Shown: positions 1 to 7,640, numbered from the stretch's first letter. The stretch: 11,398 nt of DNA from an uncultured Lachnospiraceae bacterium (GCA_947177925.1 CAMWWJ010000076.1:1-11398), one strand, 5' to 3'. A program made the numbers and translations. The notes: a model not told the origin generated them from the sequence alone.

Positions 1-38
1 CGGCAAATGTGGTCTATTAGTTTTCCAATGAAGTAAAA

Positions 39-512
39 ATGGCAGAAGCGGAAGCGCTGGCGCTTACCTTATCGGCGGTCATCCAGCTTCCAGAGCTGGC
101 AAAGCTTGTGCAGGCGGCAATTATATTTGCCTGGGCATATGCGGAAAGTGTTTATGATGTAAAACAGCTTTTGGCAGGTAAGAGGATTCCACTAATTAAG
201 ACAGATGAAACATGGCATTTCGGCTTGGAAGGGATGCTGTCCTATGAAGAAGGGCTGGATCAAACGGAAGATAAAGACACATTAGCGGAAGGCTTGTCCT
301 ATGAAGACTATCTTATGCTGCTCTTAGTAACGATTAACAAGGAAACAAAAGCTTTCAGAGCTATGGATCTAATGGAAATGGATATTCGGAAAACTGCCGG
401 AAATGAAGCATTCCGCATGGATGGCTGTGTGGATTATATAGATGCAACTGCCGTTATATCCAGCAGGTTTGGCTATGACTGCGATATCACAAGAGATTAT
501 TACTATTTTTAG
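39..512 (+). CDS. C-terminal part of a DUF5702-like Tad-locus protein (5' end missing or broken)
   Basis: About 157 residues resemble, from memory, the C-terminal end of the large DUF5702 proteins found in Lachnospiraceae Tad pilus loci. Family-like stretches are AEAEALALTLS near the start, AWAYAESVYDVKQLLAGKRIPL in the middle, GLSYEDYL, and FGYDCDITRDYYY at the end. The function of DUF5702 proteins is unknown; they are thought to be envelope components of the pilus machinery. The ATG at 39 has no Shine-Dalgarno sequence and is almost certainly an internal Met. The same frame continues upstream as ANVVY, then TAG at 18-20, then FSNEVKM, which fits family sequence on both sides of the stop. 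The gene is therefore either cut by an in-frame amber codon or carries a base error there. The stop codon at 510-512 is followed 18 bases later by the pseudopilin gene, so the two were probably co-transcribed. Family call fairly sure, gene integrity not. Confidence 0.65.
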   Translation: MAEAEALALTLSAVIQLPELAKLVQAAIIFAWAYAESVYDVKQLLAGKRIPLIKTDETWHFGLEGMLSYEEGLDQTEDKDTLAEGLSYEDYLMLLLVTINKETKAFRAMDLMEMDIRKTAGNEAFRMDGCVDYIDATAVISSRFGYDCDITRDYYYF

Positions 513-530
513 GAAGGAAGGTGTCTGGGG

Positions 531-1457
531 ATGTCCTTTTTGGGAATTTCTAAAATTACCACAATATGCACATCAAATATTAAGAAAGGTTATGCTCTCC
601 GTACAAGTCCAAGAAAATCAAATATATTCCCAAAAAGGACGTCCCCGGACATCTTGCACAAAATAAAATTTTTTCAGCATGGAAGCATTACGGTGGAAGC
701 TTCTCTGGCAGTACCGTTGTTCTTGTTTTTTGTAATCAATTTATGTTCTATGTTTGATATTCTGGCTATTCATGTCCATTTGGAGGCTGCACTCCATCAG
801 ACAGCAAAGGAAATGGCTGTTTATGGACATGTCATAAATCAGGCAGACAAAAAGGAAATTCTGTCTTCCCTGCCCGGCTCGGTTGTATTTAGTGAAACAT
901 ATGTAAGGCAGCAGGTAAATAAAATCGTAGGACAGGAGTATCTGAACCATTCCTGCATAAAAAACGGAAGCAGCGGAATCATATACAGTTTCAGCAAAAT
1001 TATGAAGGATGACAGGATTGAATTAACAGCCGTTTATCAGGTGGAACCCAAAATACCGTACATTGGATTTAAAGGCTTTCCCATGGTTACAAGCTGCAAG
1101 GCAAGAGCTTTTACAGGATACGATAATACGAAATCCGGTAAAAATGAAACAGGAGAACAAATTGTATACATTGCAGAAACGGGGGAGGTCTATCATTTTA
1201 GCAAAAGCTGTACCCATTTAAAACTGTCCATATCCAGAGTTTGTTTTGAGAATGTAAAAGGGCTTCGGAATGAAGGCGGAGAAAAGTACAGAGCCTGTGA
1301 AAAATGCGGAAAAAATCCGGGAAGTATGGTTTATATAACAAAAGAGGGAAACCGCTATCATACTGCCATAAGCTGTTCCGGTTTAAAGCGGACAATCGAT
1401 AGTATTCCCATAAGCAAGGTGGGAGACAGGAAGCCCTGCAGTCGATGTGGAAGTTAG
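531..1457 (+). CDS. TadE-like pseudopilin with two C-terminal Cys/His (Ada-like zinc) modules
   Basis: This 308-aa protein starts at an ATG preceded by AGGAAGGAAGG with about 9 bases of spacing. A long basic leader (residues 1-51) ends at the class III prepilin-type site GSITVE: cleavage is expected between G51 and S52, with E56 at +5. A hydrophobic helix follows (about 56-76), as in TadE/TadF minor pseudopilins that sit in the membrane and help pilus assembly. The C-terminal third carries two copies of a VYxxxxGxxYHxxxxC motif, each followed by CxxCG. The first has H222, C227, C256 and C259; the second has H277, C282, C303 and C306. Each set of one His and three Cys could bind zinc, as in the small Ada-like modules appended to some secreted nucleases (recalled resemblance). 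The next gene encodes the peptidase expected to process it. The TadE call is firm; the role of the metal modules is inferred. Confidence 0.85.
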   Translation: MSFLGISKITTICTSNIKKGYALRTSPRKSNIFPKRTSPDILHKIKFFQHGSITVEASLAVPLFLFFVINLCSMFDILAIHVHLEAALHQTAKEMAVYGHVINQADKKEILSSLPGSVVFSETYVRQQVNKIVGQEYLNHSCIKNGSSGIIYSFSKIMKDDRIELTAVYQVEPKIPYIGFKGFPMVTSCKARAFTGYDNTKSGKNETGEQIVYIAETGEVYHFSKSCTHLKLSISRVCFENVKGLRNEGGEKYRACEKCGKNPGSMVYITKEGNRYHTAISCSGLKRTIDSIPISKVGDRKPCSRCGS

Positions 1458-1479
1458 AAAAAAAGGAGGAGATTTTTTT

Positions 1480-1911
1480 ATGGAGGAGCTTGTAAATATC
1501 ACATTAACGATGACACTACTGGGAATCTGTGCTTATTTTGATTTAAAGGAAAAGAAAATACCCGTTTTGCCAATATTCCTATTCATTGGCTTTCATATAT
1601 TCTTTTCTGTCTATCAGGATAATCTCCGGTTTATAAGCCTTTTAGCCGCTTTGCTTTTAGGAGCCGGATTCTGCCTGTTATCCCTGTTTTCAAAAGGAGC
1701 CTTGGGAATGGGAGATGGACTTTTGGCGGCAGCCTGTGGGGTAAGCCTTGGATTTTATAAAGCATTGGCGCTTTTTTTCTATGGATTTCTTTTAACTGGA
1801 CTGACAGGATTCCTTCTTCTCATAAGAAAGAAAAAAAGCAGAAAGGAAGAGCTTCCCCTTGTCCCTTTTTTGTATCTGGTTTATGGGGGCATGTGTCTTT
1901 TGGAATTATAA
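1480..1911 (+). CDS. A24-family prepilin peptidase (TadV/CpaA-like)
   Basis: This is a 143-aa integral membrane aspartyl protease that should cleave prepilin leaders after glycine, here the two flanking TadE-like proteins. The first catalytic aspartate lies in YFDLKEKKIP (D21), matching the DxxxxxIPN-like motif of the family. The second lies in GALGMGDGLL (D79), the invariant GxGD motif. A PLVPFL segment near the C-terminus also fits. The length is typical of the minimal TadV/CpaA type, which lacks the N-methyltransferase domain of PilD. The ATG at 1480 is preceded by AAAAAGGAGGAG with 8 bases of spacing. An in-frame GTG at 1447 lies upstream of that ribosome binding site and overlaps the previous gene, so it was rejected. 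The gap from the upstream stop codon is 22 bases, consistent with one operon. Confidence 0.88.
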   Translation: MEELVNITLTMTLLGICAYFDLKEKKIPVLPIFLFIGFHIFFSVYQDNLRFISLLAALLLGAGFCLLSLFSKGALGMGDGLLAAACGVSLGFYKALALFFYGFLLTGLTGFLLLIRKKKSRKEELPLVPFLYLVYGGMCLLEL

Positions 1912-1944
1912 AGAGTATATTGGGCATTTGTGGGAGAAATGAAA

Positions 1945-2493
1945 ATGAGAAAAAATATAAGAATGTATAAAGGAAAAAGAAATATGAGCAGTTCTATAAA
2001 ACGCCTTGTCAGAAGCAGGATACGAGGCAGCAGTACAGTGGAATTAAGCCTGCTCATGCCCATGCTCATTACCCTGTTTGCATTTTTAATTTATCTGTCA
2101 TTTTTTCTGTACAACCGGATAGAGACAAGTGCCAATGCATATATTTGTGCATTACGGGGCGGCAGGATGGAGCAGGAAGCTCCAAAGGCCACGTATCAGC
2201 TTATGAAAAAAGAAAGTGCTGGTCTTATGGAAGGAAGTCTGTTAGCTATTCAAGTGTATAGGGAACAGATAGAGGTAAAAGGAGATAATATTCAGGTAAC
2301 CTACGAGATTTCACAGCAGGTTCCGGCAGTCTTGATTCTTGACCGTTTATTTCAAAAAGATACGTGGAATTTTCAGGTTACAAAAAAGGTAAAAAAACTA
2401 CACCCTGTGTCTTTTATCAGAAACTGCAGGAAGCTTTCTGATTTAAAAAACAAAAAAGAAAGGAAGGAAGGGGAAAATGAAGGGAACCTATAG
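1945..2493 (+). CDS. TadE-like minor pseudopilin
   Basis: A basic leader ends at GSSTVE, a class III prepilin processing site with Glu at +5 (cleavage between G28 and S29 in this numbering). A hydrophobic stretch rich in Leu, Ile and Phe follows. The rest is a soluble, presumably extracytoplasmic domain of about 120 residues with a Lys-rich C-terminus. It is predicted to be a TadE/TadF-type minor subunit of a Tad pilus. Start choice is uncertain. The ATG at 1945 has GGGAG 8 bases upstream. The ATG at 1984 has AAAGGA about 9 bases upstream and would give a 15-residue leader, closer to usual pseudopilin leaders. A GTG at 1930 is least likely. The 3' end overlaps the next gene by 17 bases, which suggests translational coupling. 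Confidence 0.82.
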   Translation: MRKNIRMYKGKRNMSSSIKRLVRSRIRGSSTVELSLLMPMLITLFAFLIYLSFFLYNRIETSANAYICALRGGRMEQEAPKATYQLMKKESAGLMEGSLLAIQVYREQIEVKGDNIQVTYEISQQVPAVLILDRLFQKDTWNFQVTKKVKKLHPVSFIRNCRKLSDLKNKKERKEGENEGNL

Positions 2494-3907
2494 GAGAGAG
2501 TTGAATTCCAGTTACTTCATATTGGAGGAACAGGCTATGGGAAGCGCACAATATTATCAGATGAAAATGGTGACAGAAAATAAAATCAGCCATTTACTGC
2601 CCATATCCATACATAATTTTAACGGAGAAAATCAATTTTATTATGATGTCAGCGGAAAACAGACATTGGCATGTATTTTTGAAAAAAGAGAAATAGAAGC
2701 GGAGCAAATCATGCAAATCCTTTCCGGATTATCAAAGGCATTAGAGGAGCTGGAAGGTTATTTGCTGGAAGAAGATTATTTATGCCTTGATCCGGAATAT
2801 ATGTATATGAATGTAAATACAGAACAATTATTTTTATGCTTTTATCCCTTTGAAGAAGCTGATTTCTGCCAAAGCATCCAAAAGCTTTCCGAATATTTGT
2901 TAAACCGCATCGACCATCAGGATGAACAGGCGGTAAATATCGTTTATCAGCTTTACCGCCTTACAAGAGAGGAGCATTTTGCTTTTATACAAATTGTGGA
3001 GGAAATTTTAAAGGAAAGCGAAAACCCGGAAAAAAAGAAAAGCGAATGGAAGGAACCATATATGGAAGAAATTGAAACGTACAAAGAAAATCCATGCCAA
3101 AGCATTATGGACAGTGTATATGGGCACAAAGATCAGGAGGCATTGGAAAGAGAATATGAAAATGATTCAGCGCAGGAACAAACACCCCAGGATTCTATAA
3201 AAGTATTTAAAATTCCGGCAATTTGCTTTTTTATTCTTATTTTGGCAGGAGCCGGATACATGATTTATCAATATAGTAACAGACCTTTGGACAGATTTTT
3301 TTCCGTTTCCGAATTTTTTGCCACAAGAGATATGATACTGGCAGCAGGCGCTGCCTTTGTTGGAATAGCGGGCTTCTTTTTGCTCTTTCTGTATAAAAGA
3401 ATATTAGAAGGGGAAAAAGAAAATGGAACGGAAGAAAAAGAAAGCATTCAAAAACTGCAGGAACAGGAATATTTTGCCATAAGTGAAAAAGCCTATGAAA
3501 AGGAATACGATGAATTAGAGGAGATAGAGGCAGAAGCCGCAGGAAAGTTTCAAAAATATGAAGAAACCATCCTATTACAGGAAAACAGATATAAGGAAGA
3601 AGGAGTTTTAATTGAAAAGCTGAAACGATTTGACAAAAAGCCGCCCATAAAAATCTTATTAAACAACTTTCCTTTCATAATAGGAAAATTAGAAGGAGCG
3701 GCGGATTATGTGCTTTTGGATAAATCCGTAAGCCGGATGCATGCGAAATTTATCAAAAATCCTGATGAAGACATGATATATCTAATGGATTTAAATTCGA
3801 AAAATGGCACTCTGAAAAACGGAATTCCATTAGGAGCAAATGAGCTTGTTCCTTTAACAGCAGAAGATGAAATCACTTTTGGAAAGGTGACCTTTACCTA
3901 TCATTGA
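2477..3907 (+). CDS. DUF6382 domain protein with two TM helices and C-terminal FHA domain
   Basis: This 476-aa protein starts inside the end of the preceding pseudopilin gene, behind AGGAAGGAAGGGG. Residues 1-180 resemble the DUF6382 domain seen in clostridial Tad loci (recalled). An acidic linker follows, then two hydrophobic helices at about 245-266 and 285-307. After a second charged linker, residues 390-476 form a forkhead-associated domain with the family's phosphopeptide-binding signature: G403, S419, R420 and H422 in the SRxHA motif, and N440 plus N443-G444-T445 in LNSKNGT. FHA domains bind phosphothreonine, so the protein probably reads Ser/Thr kinase phosphorylation at the membrane and recruits a partner. 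With both termini outside the TM pair, both domains are expected in the cytoplasm. It is the last pilus-type gene here. Domain calls are strong; the partner is unknown. Confidence 0.85.
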   Translation: MKGTYRRELNSSYFILEEQAMGSAQYYQMKMVTENKISHLLPISIHNFNGENQFYYDVSGKQTLACIFEKREIEAEQIMQILSGLSKALEELEGYLLEEDYLCLDPEYMYMNVNTEQLFLCFYPFEEADFCQSIQKLSEYLLNRIDHQDEQAVNIVYQLYRLTREEHFAFIQIVEEILKESENPEKKKSEWKEPYMEEIETYKENPCQSIMDSVYGHKDQEALEREYENDSAQEQTPQDSIKVFKIPAICFFILILAGAGYMIYQYSNRPLDRFFSVSEFFATRDMILAAGAAFVGIAGFFLLFLYKRILEGEKENGTEEKESIQKLQEQEYFAISEKAYEKEYDELEEIEAEAAGKFQKYEETILLQENRYKEEGVLIEKLKRFDKKPPIKILLNNFPFIIGKLEGAADYVLLDKSVSRMHAKFIKNPDEDMIYLMDLNSKNGTLKNGIPLGANELVPLTAEDEITFGKVTFTYH

Positions 3908-3912
3908 CACCG

Positions 3913-3934
3913 AAAGGGATAAATGATACCCTTT
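3913..3934. other. Short inverted repeat between the FHA and rhomboid genes, possibly over a promoter
   Basis: AAAGGG (3913-3918) and CCCTTT (3929-3934) form a perfect 6-bp inverted repeat with a 10-base A/T-rich loop, just after the FHA gene's stop codon. No T-run follows, so it is not a standard intrinsic terminator. TTGACA at 3904-3909, which contains the stop codon, lies 17 bases from TACCCT (3927-3932). That could be a weak sigma-A promoter for the rhomboid gene overlapping the repeat. Neither reading is certain. Confidence 0.3.
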
Positions 3935-3968
3935 GTACATAAACACTTTTAAAAGGAAAAGGTACGGT

Positions 3969-5003
3969 ATGTTAAGGGAAATCAGTTATTTTTTGCGCAC
4001 ATTGAATTATATTCAGTTGGATACCAACTTGCAGGAGTTTACAGTATTCTTTCAGTTGGAGAATTCTTTTGTAAATGTAATTCATGTAGTGGATATTACA
4101 GAAAATCCATATGTGAAACCGGATGAATATGAGCATATCGTGGAAAAGACGGAATGGCAGTTTCGTGACAGAGGACAATCTGAGGTTCACTCCTTATGCT
4201 TTATTGTCAGTCAGGATTTAGAGCGGGCAGAAGCTTTTGCAAAAGGGAATGCTTTTAGCTGGATTCTCTGTGAGAACCGCCTCTATATTCCGGAAGATCA
4301 TGCCGAAGATTTTTACGGTATCCGGATAAAGCTGGAAGAATTCTTAAGAAGTCCTCAAATACCTCAGGAATACGAAGAAGGTTCTGTAAAGTATGACTGG
4401 TCGGGAAGGCAGTCATACAAAAGCATAAAGGACAGGCCGTTATCCAACCATTTTTTCTTTCTTGCAAATGTTTTTTTATTTACTTTGTGTACATTTACCG
4501 GTGATTTGTTGTATACTAATGGTGTTATGGGCGTAGAATCGGTTATATATATGAAACAATGGTACCGGTTGTTCAGCTCCATGTTCCTTCATGCTGGTAT
4601 TGACCATTTAGTCAGCAATATGTTGATTTTATATTTTTTAGGAGATATTTCGGAGAGGTCCTTAGGACATATCAAATATTTCTTTCTATATCTATTGGCA
4701 GGACTTGGAGGAAATCTGCTTTCTCTCTGGTATTGTTACAATATTGGTGACTTTACCGAGTCTTTGGGAGCAAGCGGAGCTATTTTTGGTATGGTAGGCG
4801 CCCTTTTGTGGCTGCTCATTCGTAACAAAGGCCGTTTGGAAACCATGTCTATTCCTAAAATATTATTTTTAATCGGATATTCTGCTTATTATGGACTTCG
4901 CAGCACCAACGTAGATAATATGGCACATTTAGGAGGACTTATAACAGGATTCATTTTGTGTGTGCTGCTTTATCATAAGAAGCCGATAAAAAAAGAGAGG
5001 TAA
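3969..5003 (+). CDS. Rhomboid-family intramembrane serine protease with soluble N-terminal domain
   Basis: This 344-aa protein has an N-terminal domain of about 155 residues without membrane segments and of no family I recognise, followed by a six-TM rhomboid core. The core shows HLVSN (H213, N217; the HxxxN motif that stabilises the oxyanion), the catalytic serine in GASGAIFG (S269), and the catalytic histidine in NMAHLGG (H320). Both residues of the Ser-His dyad are present, so it is predicted to be active, cleaving TM segments of unknown client proteins in the membrane. The ATG at 3969 has AAAAGG 6 bases upstream. A TTG at 3933 in the same frame lies in the upstream inverted repeat and has no ribosome binding site. 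The following gene begins 4 bases after the stop codon. Rhomboid identity is firm; link to the upstream pilus genes is only positional. Confidence 0.92.
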   Translation: MLREISYFLRTLNYIQLDTNLQEFTVFFQLENSFVNVIHVVDITENPYVKPDEYEHIVEKTEWQFRDRGQSEVHSLCFIVSQDLERAEAFAKGNAFSWILCENRLYIPEDHAEDFYGIRIKLEEFLRSPQIPQEYEEGSVKYDWSGRQSYKSIKDRPLSNHFFFLANVFLFTLCTFTGDLLYTNGVMGVESVIYMKQWYRLFSSMFLHAGIDHLVSNMLILYFLGDISERSLGHIKYFFLYLLAGLGGNLLSLWYCYNIGDFTESLGASGAIFGMVGALLWLLIRNKGRLETMSIPKILFLIGYSAYYGLRSTNVDNMAHLGGLITGFILCVLLYHKKPIKKER

Positions 5004-5007
5004 AGAG

Positions 5008-6009
5008 ATGAAAGTAAATATATATTATGGCGGGAGAGGTCTGATAGATGATCCTACTCTATACGTGCTTGGAGTCATGCAGCAGGTGCTGGAGGAATTA
5101 AATGTAAAGGTGGAAATGTTCCATTTGCATGAATTACGAAGCGGTATTACTTCCCTGCCACAGACATTAAAAACAGCAGACGGAATTATTCTGGCAACTA
5201 CAGTAGAGTGGTACGGGATTGGTGGATATATGCAGTCCTTTTTGGATTCCTGCTGGCTTTATGGAGATAAGGAAAAGATCAGCAGCCTTTATATGTGCCC
5301 TGTGGTAATGAGCACCACCTATGGAGAACGGGAAGGCAAGCTGAATCTGGCAGTGGCCTGGGAGATTCTGGGAGGACGTCCCTGCAGCGGGATATGTGGC
5401 TATGTAAAGGAGATGCCTCCTTTTGAAAGTAATAAGGAATATCGATATATTATTGAGAAAAAGACAGAAAACCTCTATCGCTCCATTCAGCAGAAGGTAA
5501 CCAACTTCCCTACCAGCAATCAGGAAGTCAGCAAAAATATTGCGATACAGAAAAACACGGATTTGACGCCGCAGGAAACAGAGCAGCTCTCCAAATATGC
5601 TTCGGATGAAAGCTATGTACAAAAACAGAAGGAAGATATTCAGGAGCTGGCAAGTTATTTTAAAGAAATGCTTGGAAATGAAAACGGTGCCGGAAATAAT
5701 GAATATGTAGAAGAATTTAAAAGTCACTTTAAGCCGCAGGCCGGAAGCAGGGCAGCTTACAAATTTACTATCGAAGGAAAGAAAAAGCCTCTTATCATTC
5801 AGGTAAGCAATGGAGACCTACAGGTTGATTACGGCAAGGAAGAAAGTGCGGACGTGGAAATTCAGGTAGGCACTGACATCATGAATGAAATCGTGTCAGG
5901 CAGGATGACCTTCCAAAGAGCTTTTATGGCAGGAAATATGAAAATGAAGGGCGATTTTAAGCTCTTAAGATTATTGGATCAAATATTTATTTTTGAAGAG
6001 GAAAATTAA
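5008..6009 (+). CDS. Flavodoxin-like NAD(P)H-dependent oxidoreductase fused to an SCP2 sterol-carrier-like domain
   Basis: This 333-aa protein has two domains. Residues 1 to about 165 look like a flavodoxin/NADPH-dependent FMN reductase fold, with an N-terminal beta strand (MKVNIYYGG) and the flavin-site-like stretch TADGIILATTVEWYGIGGYMQSFLDS, split here at about residues 57-81. Residues 240-330 match the SCP2 lipid-binding fold, including ADVEIQVGTD, then SGRMTFQRAFMAGNMKMKGD (298-317). A charged linker joins them. The likely role is a cytoplasmic flavin-dependent reduction, possibly on a hydrophobic substrate held by the SCP2 domain; the substrate is unknown. The classic phosphate-loop sequence of flavodoxins is not evident, so FMN binding is inferred. 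The start at 5008 has GAGAGG 7 bases upstream. The stop codon lies one base before the HIT gene's start codon. Confidence 0.78.
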   Translation: MKVNIYYGGRGLIDDPTLYVLGVMQQVLEELNVKVEMFHLHELRSGITSLPQTLKTADGIILATTVEWYGIGGYMQSFLDSCWLYGDKEKISSLYMCPVVMSTTYGEREGKLNLAVAWEILGGRPCSGICGYVKEMPPFESNKEYRYIIEKKTENLYRSIQQKVTNFPTSNQEVSKNIAIQKNTDLTPQETEQLSKYASDESYVQKQKEDIQELASYFKEMLGNENGAGNNEYVEEFKSHFKPQAGSRAAYKFTIEGKKKPLIIQVSNGDLQVDYGKEESADVEIQVGTDIMNEIVSGRMTFQRAFMAGNMKMKGDFKLLRLLDQIFIFEEEN

Positions 6010-6010
6010 C

Positions 6011-6421
6011 ATGAAAGATGAAGCTTGTATTTTTTGTAAAATAGCAAATGGAGAAATTCCATCAAAAACCATATATGAAGATGAGGAATTTCGTGTTATT
6101 CTGGATTTAGGACCGGCAACAAAGGGACACGCGTTGATACTTCCGAAAGCCCATTATGCCAAGTTATTCCAATTGCCGGAAGAAACTGCCAGGAAGGCAA
6201 TCATTCTGGCGAAAAAACTTGGAAGTCAAATGGTGGAAAAGCTGCATGCGGACGGCTTTAACCTTGTGCAGAATAACGGGGAGGCAGCAGGGCAGACGGT
6301 ATTCCATTTTCATATGCATTTGATTCCCCGCTATAAGGATGATAATCAGAAAATCGGATGGGTACCGGGTAAGCCTGAGGAGGAAGAGCTGGAAGAGATT
6401 CAAAAGCAGATTATGTGTTAA
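6011..6421 (+). CDS. HIT-family nucleotide hydrolase/transferase
   Basis: This 136-aa cytoplasmic protein is of the histidine-triad superfamily (HinT-like). The diagnostic triad HFHMHLIPR is present (H99, H101, H103), with the middle His of HxHxH acting as the nucleophile on nucleotide phosphoramidates or dinucleoside polyphosphates. The N-terminal CIFCKIANGEIPS segment with C7 and C10 is typical of the zinc-binding branch. FNLVQNNGEAAGQTVFHFHM matches the usual core. The length is normal for the family. The ATG at 6011 has AGAGGA about 8 bases upstream inside the previous gene's end; a TTG at 5993 is rejected because it precedes that site. The gene starts one base after the upstream stop codon, so it is probably translationally coupled. 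The true substrate cannot be told from sequence. Confidence 0.93.
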   Translation: MKDEACIFCKIANGEIPSKTIYEDEEFRVILDLGPATKGHALILPKAHYAKLFQLPEETARKAIILAKKLGSQMVEKLHADGFNLVQNNGEAAGQTVFHFHMHLIPRYKDDNQKIGWVPGKPEEEELEEIQKQIMC

Positions 6422-6491
6422 GAGATACTATGTGTAAAGGAAAAAGCTGCATATCAGGACGTGCAGTCTGTATGTGGAACAAGGAGAATAC

Positions 6492-6869
6492 ATGAAAGAA
6501 TCAGCAGAAAATTATTTGGAAACCATTCTTTTATTGCAAAAAGACAAGGGTACAGTGCGGTCAATAGATGTTGCCAGAGCATTAGGATATTCCAAGCCGA
6601 GCGTAAGTCGTGCTATAGGGATTTTAAGAGAAGAAGGCATGTTGGAGGTAGGAGATGGCGGTGCTCTCATCCTGACGAAAGAGGGCTCTAAAAAGGCAAA
6701 GGCCGTATTGGAGCGGCATGAGATTATTACGCAGTTTTTAATGATGACAACGGAAGTGAGTCAGGAAATTGCAGAACAGGATGCCTGTAAGATGGAGCAT
6801 TTTCTAAATGAAAAAACCTTTAAGGGAATTAAAAAGTTTATTAAGGAAGTAGAAGAGTATAATCAGTAA
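6492..6869 (+). CDS. DtxR/MntR-type metal-dependent transcriptional repressor (short form)
   Basis: This 125-aa protein has an N-terminal winged helix (SAENYLETI, RSIDVARALGYSKPSVSRAI, LTKEGSKKA) followed by a helical metal-binding and dimerisation region (ERHEIITQFL and DACKMEHFL). It lacks the C-terminal SH3-like domain of classical DtxR, as MntR does. By alignment with known proteins from memory, E10, H76, C99, E102 and H103 sit at metal-ligand positions. C99 corresponds to DtxR Cys102 rather than MntR Glu99, and N7 replaces DtxR Met10 or MntR Asp8. The metal may be iron or manganese; I cannot decide. The start at 6492 follows AAGGAG with 5 bases of spacing; an upstream in-frame GTG at 6474 is less likely. 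No adjacent metal transporter gene is visible, so its targets are elsewhere. Confidence 0.9.
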   Translation: MKESAENYLETILLLQKDKGTVRSIDVARALGYSKPSVSRAIGILREEGMLEVGDGGALILTKEGSKKAKAVLERHEIITQFLMMTTEVSQEIAEQDACKMEHFLNEKTFKGIKKFIKEVEEYNQ

Positions 6870-6957
6870 CCAGTATTAAGCGTCAGGCCGGTATTTTACG
6901 CCATGCTGAAAATGGGGCATAATACATGGGCATCTGATGGAATGATGAGCATGGGAT

Positions 6958-7640
6958 ATGAAAATAAAAGGATTAAGCGGCAATGCATTAAAAGTAATAG
7001 CAGCAATTACCATGACGATTGATCATGTGGGGATGATTTTGTTTCCCCAGACAGAAATTTTCAGAATGATAGGCAGGATTGCGTTTCCTCTTTTTGCTTT
7101 TTTTGTAGCGGAAGGTTGCCGCTATACTCATAATAAACGAAAGTATTTGGGAACAATTCTAATTCTTGGACTTATTTTCCATGGAGTATTTGTTTTGGCA
7201 ACTGGCCAGACAATGTTTAATATTTTCATTACATTTTCCTTTTCGATTATGCTGGTTTATCTTTTGCAAAAGGCAATCAAGGAAATTCGGGAAGGAACGT
7301 GGCAAAATCGTATTTTATCCGGAATCTTATTTTTTGGAATGCTTTTTTTTACATATTTATTCACAAGTCTGTTTGTTGTTGATTATGGGTTTTTTGGCAT
7401 AATGATTCCTGTAATTGCAGCTTCTCTGACTGCCTGTGGAAAAGAAAAGCAGCTTTTCTCATAGGGGTGCTTTTGCTAGTAGTGTCTATGCATACTTATA
7501 TGCAGTCTTTTTGCCTGTTGGCAGTTCCCATACTTTTTTTGTATAACGGGAAAAGAGGAAAATATAAAATGAAATACTTCTTTTATATTTTTTATCCCCT
7601 CCACCTTAGCCTTTTATTTTTATTAGATATCATGATATAA
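6958..7640 (+). pseudogene. TraX-family membrane protein, disrupted by a frameshift
   Basis: The first frame (6958-7464, 168 aa) starts like TraX-family acyltransferases: GLSGNALKVIAAITMTIDHVGM, which exceeds the display limit here only as GLSGNALKVIAA followed by TMTIDHVGM, then GRIAFPLFAFFVAEG and several TM helices. It ends early at TAG 7462-7464 after GKEKQLFS. The missing C-terminus is present in the -1 frame: KAAFLIGVLLLVVSMH, then LLAVPILFLYNGKRGKYKMK and FFYIFYPLHLSLLF, ending at TAA 7638-7640. FYPLHL is a TraX C-terminal hallmark. Adding one A to the run at 7445-7448 would join the frames. TraX of the F plasmid acetylates pilin, and chromosomal relatives are integral membrane proteins of uncertain role. 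The start codon has only a weak ribosome binding site. The break may be a real mutation, an assembly error, or less likely programmed frameshifting. Confidence 0.8.

Noticed and set aside
531..3907. Pilus genes as an undescribed secretion system
   Set aside because: The gene set matches known Tad-type loci of Lachnospiraceae; the unusual part is only the Cys/His modules.
5167..5727. 186-aa open frame on the - strand opposite the flavoprotein gene
   Set aside because: It is antisense to a strongly supported two-domain protein and shows no ribosome binding site or family features.
6446..6465. CTGCA...TGCAG inverted repeat between the HIT and DtxR genes as a terminator
   Set aside because: Only five base pairs, a ten-base loop and no T-run; more likely chance or a weak regulatory site.
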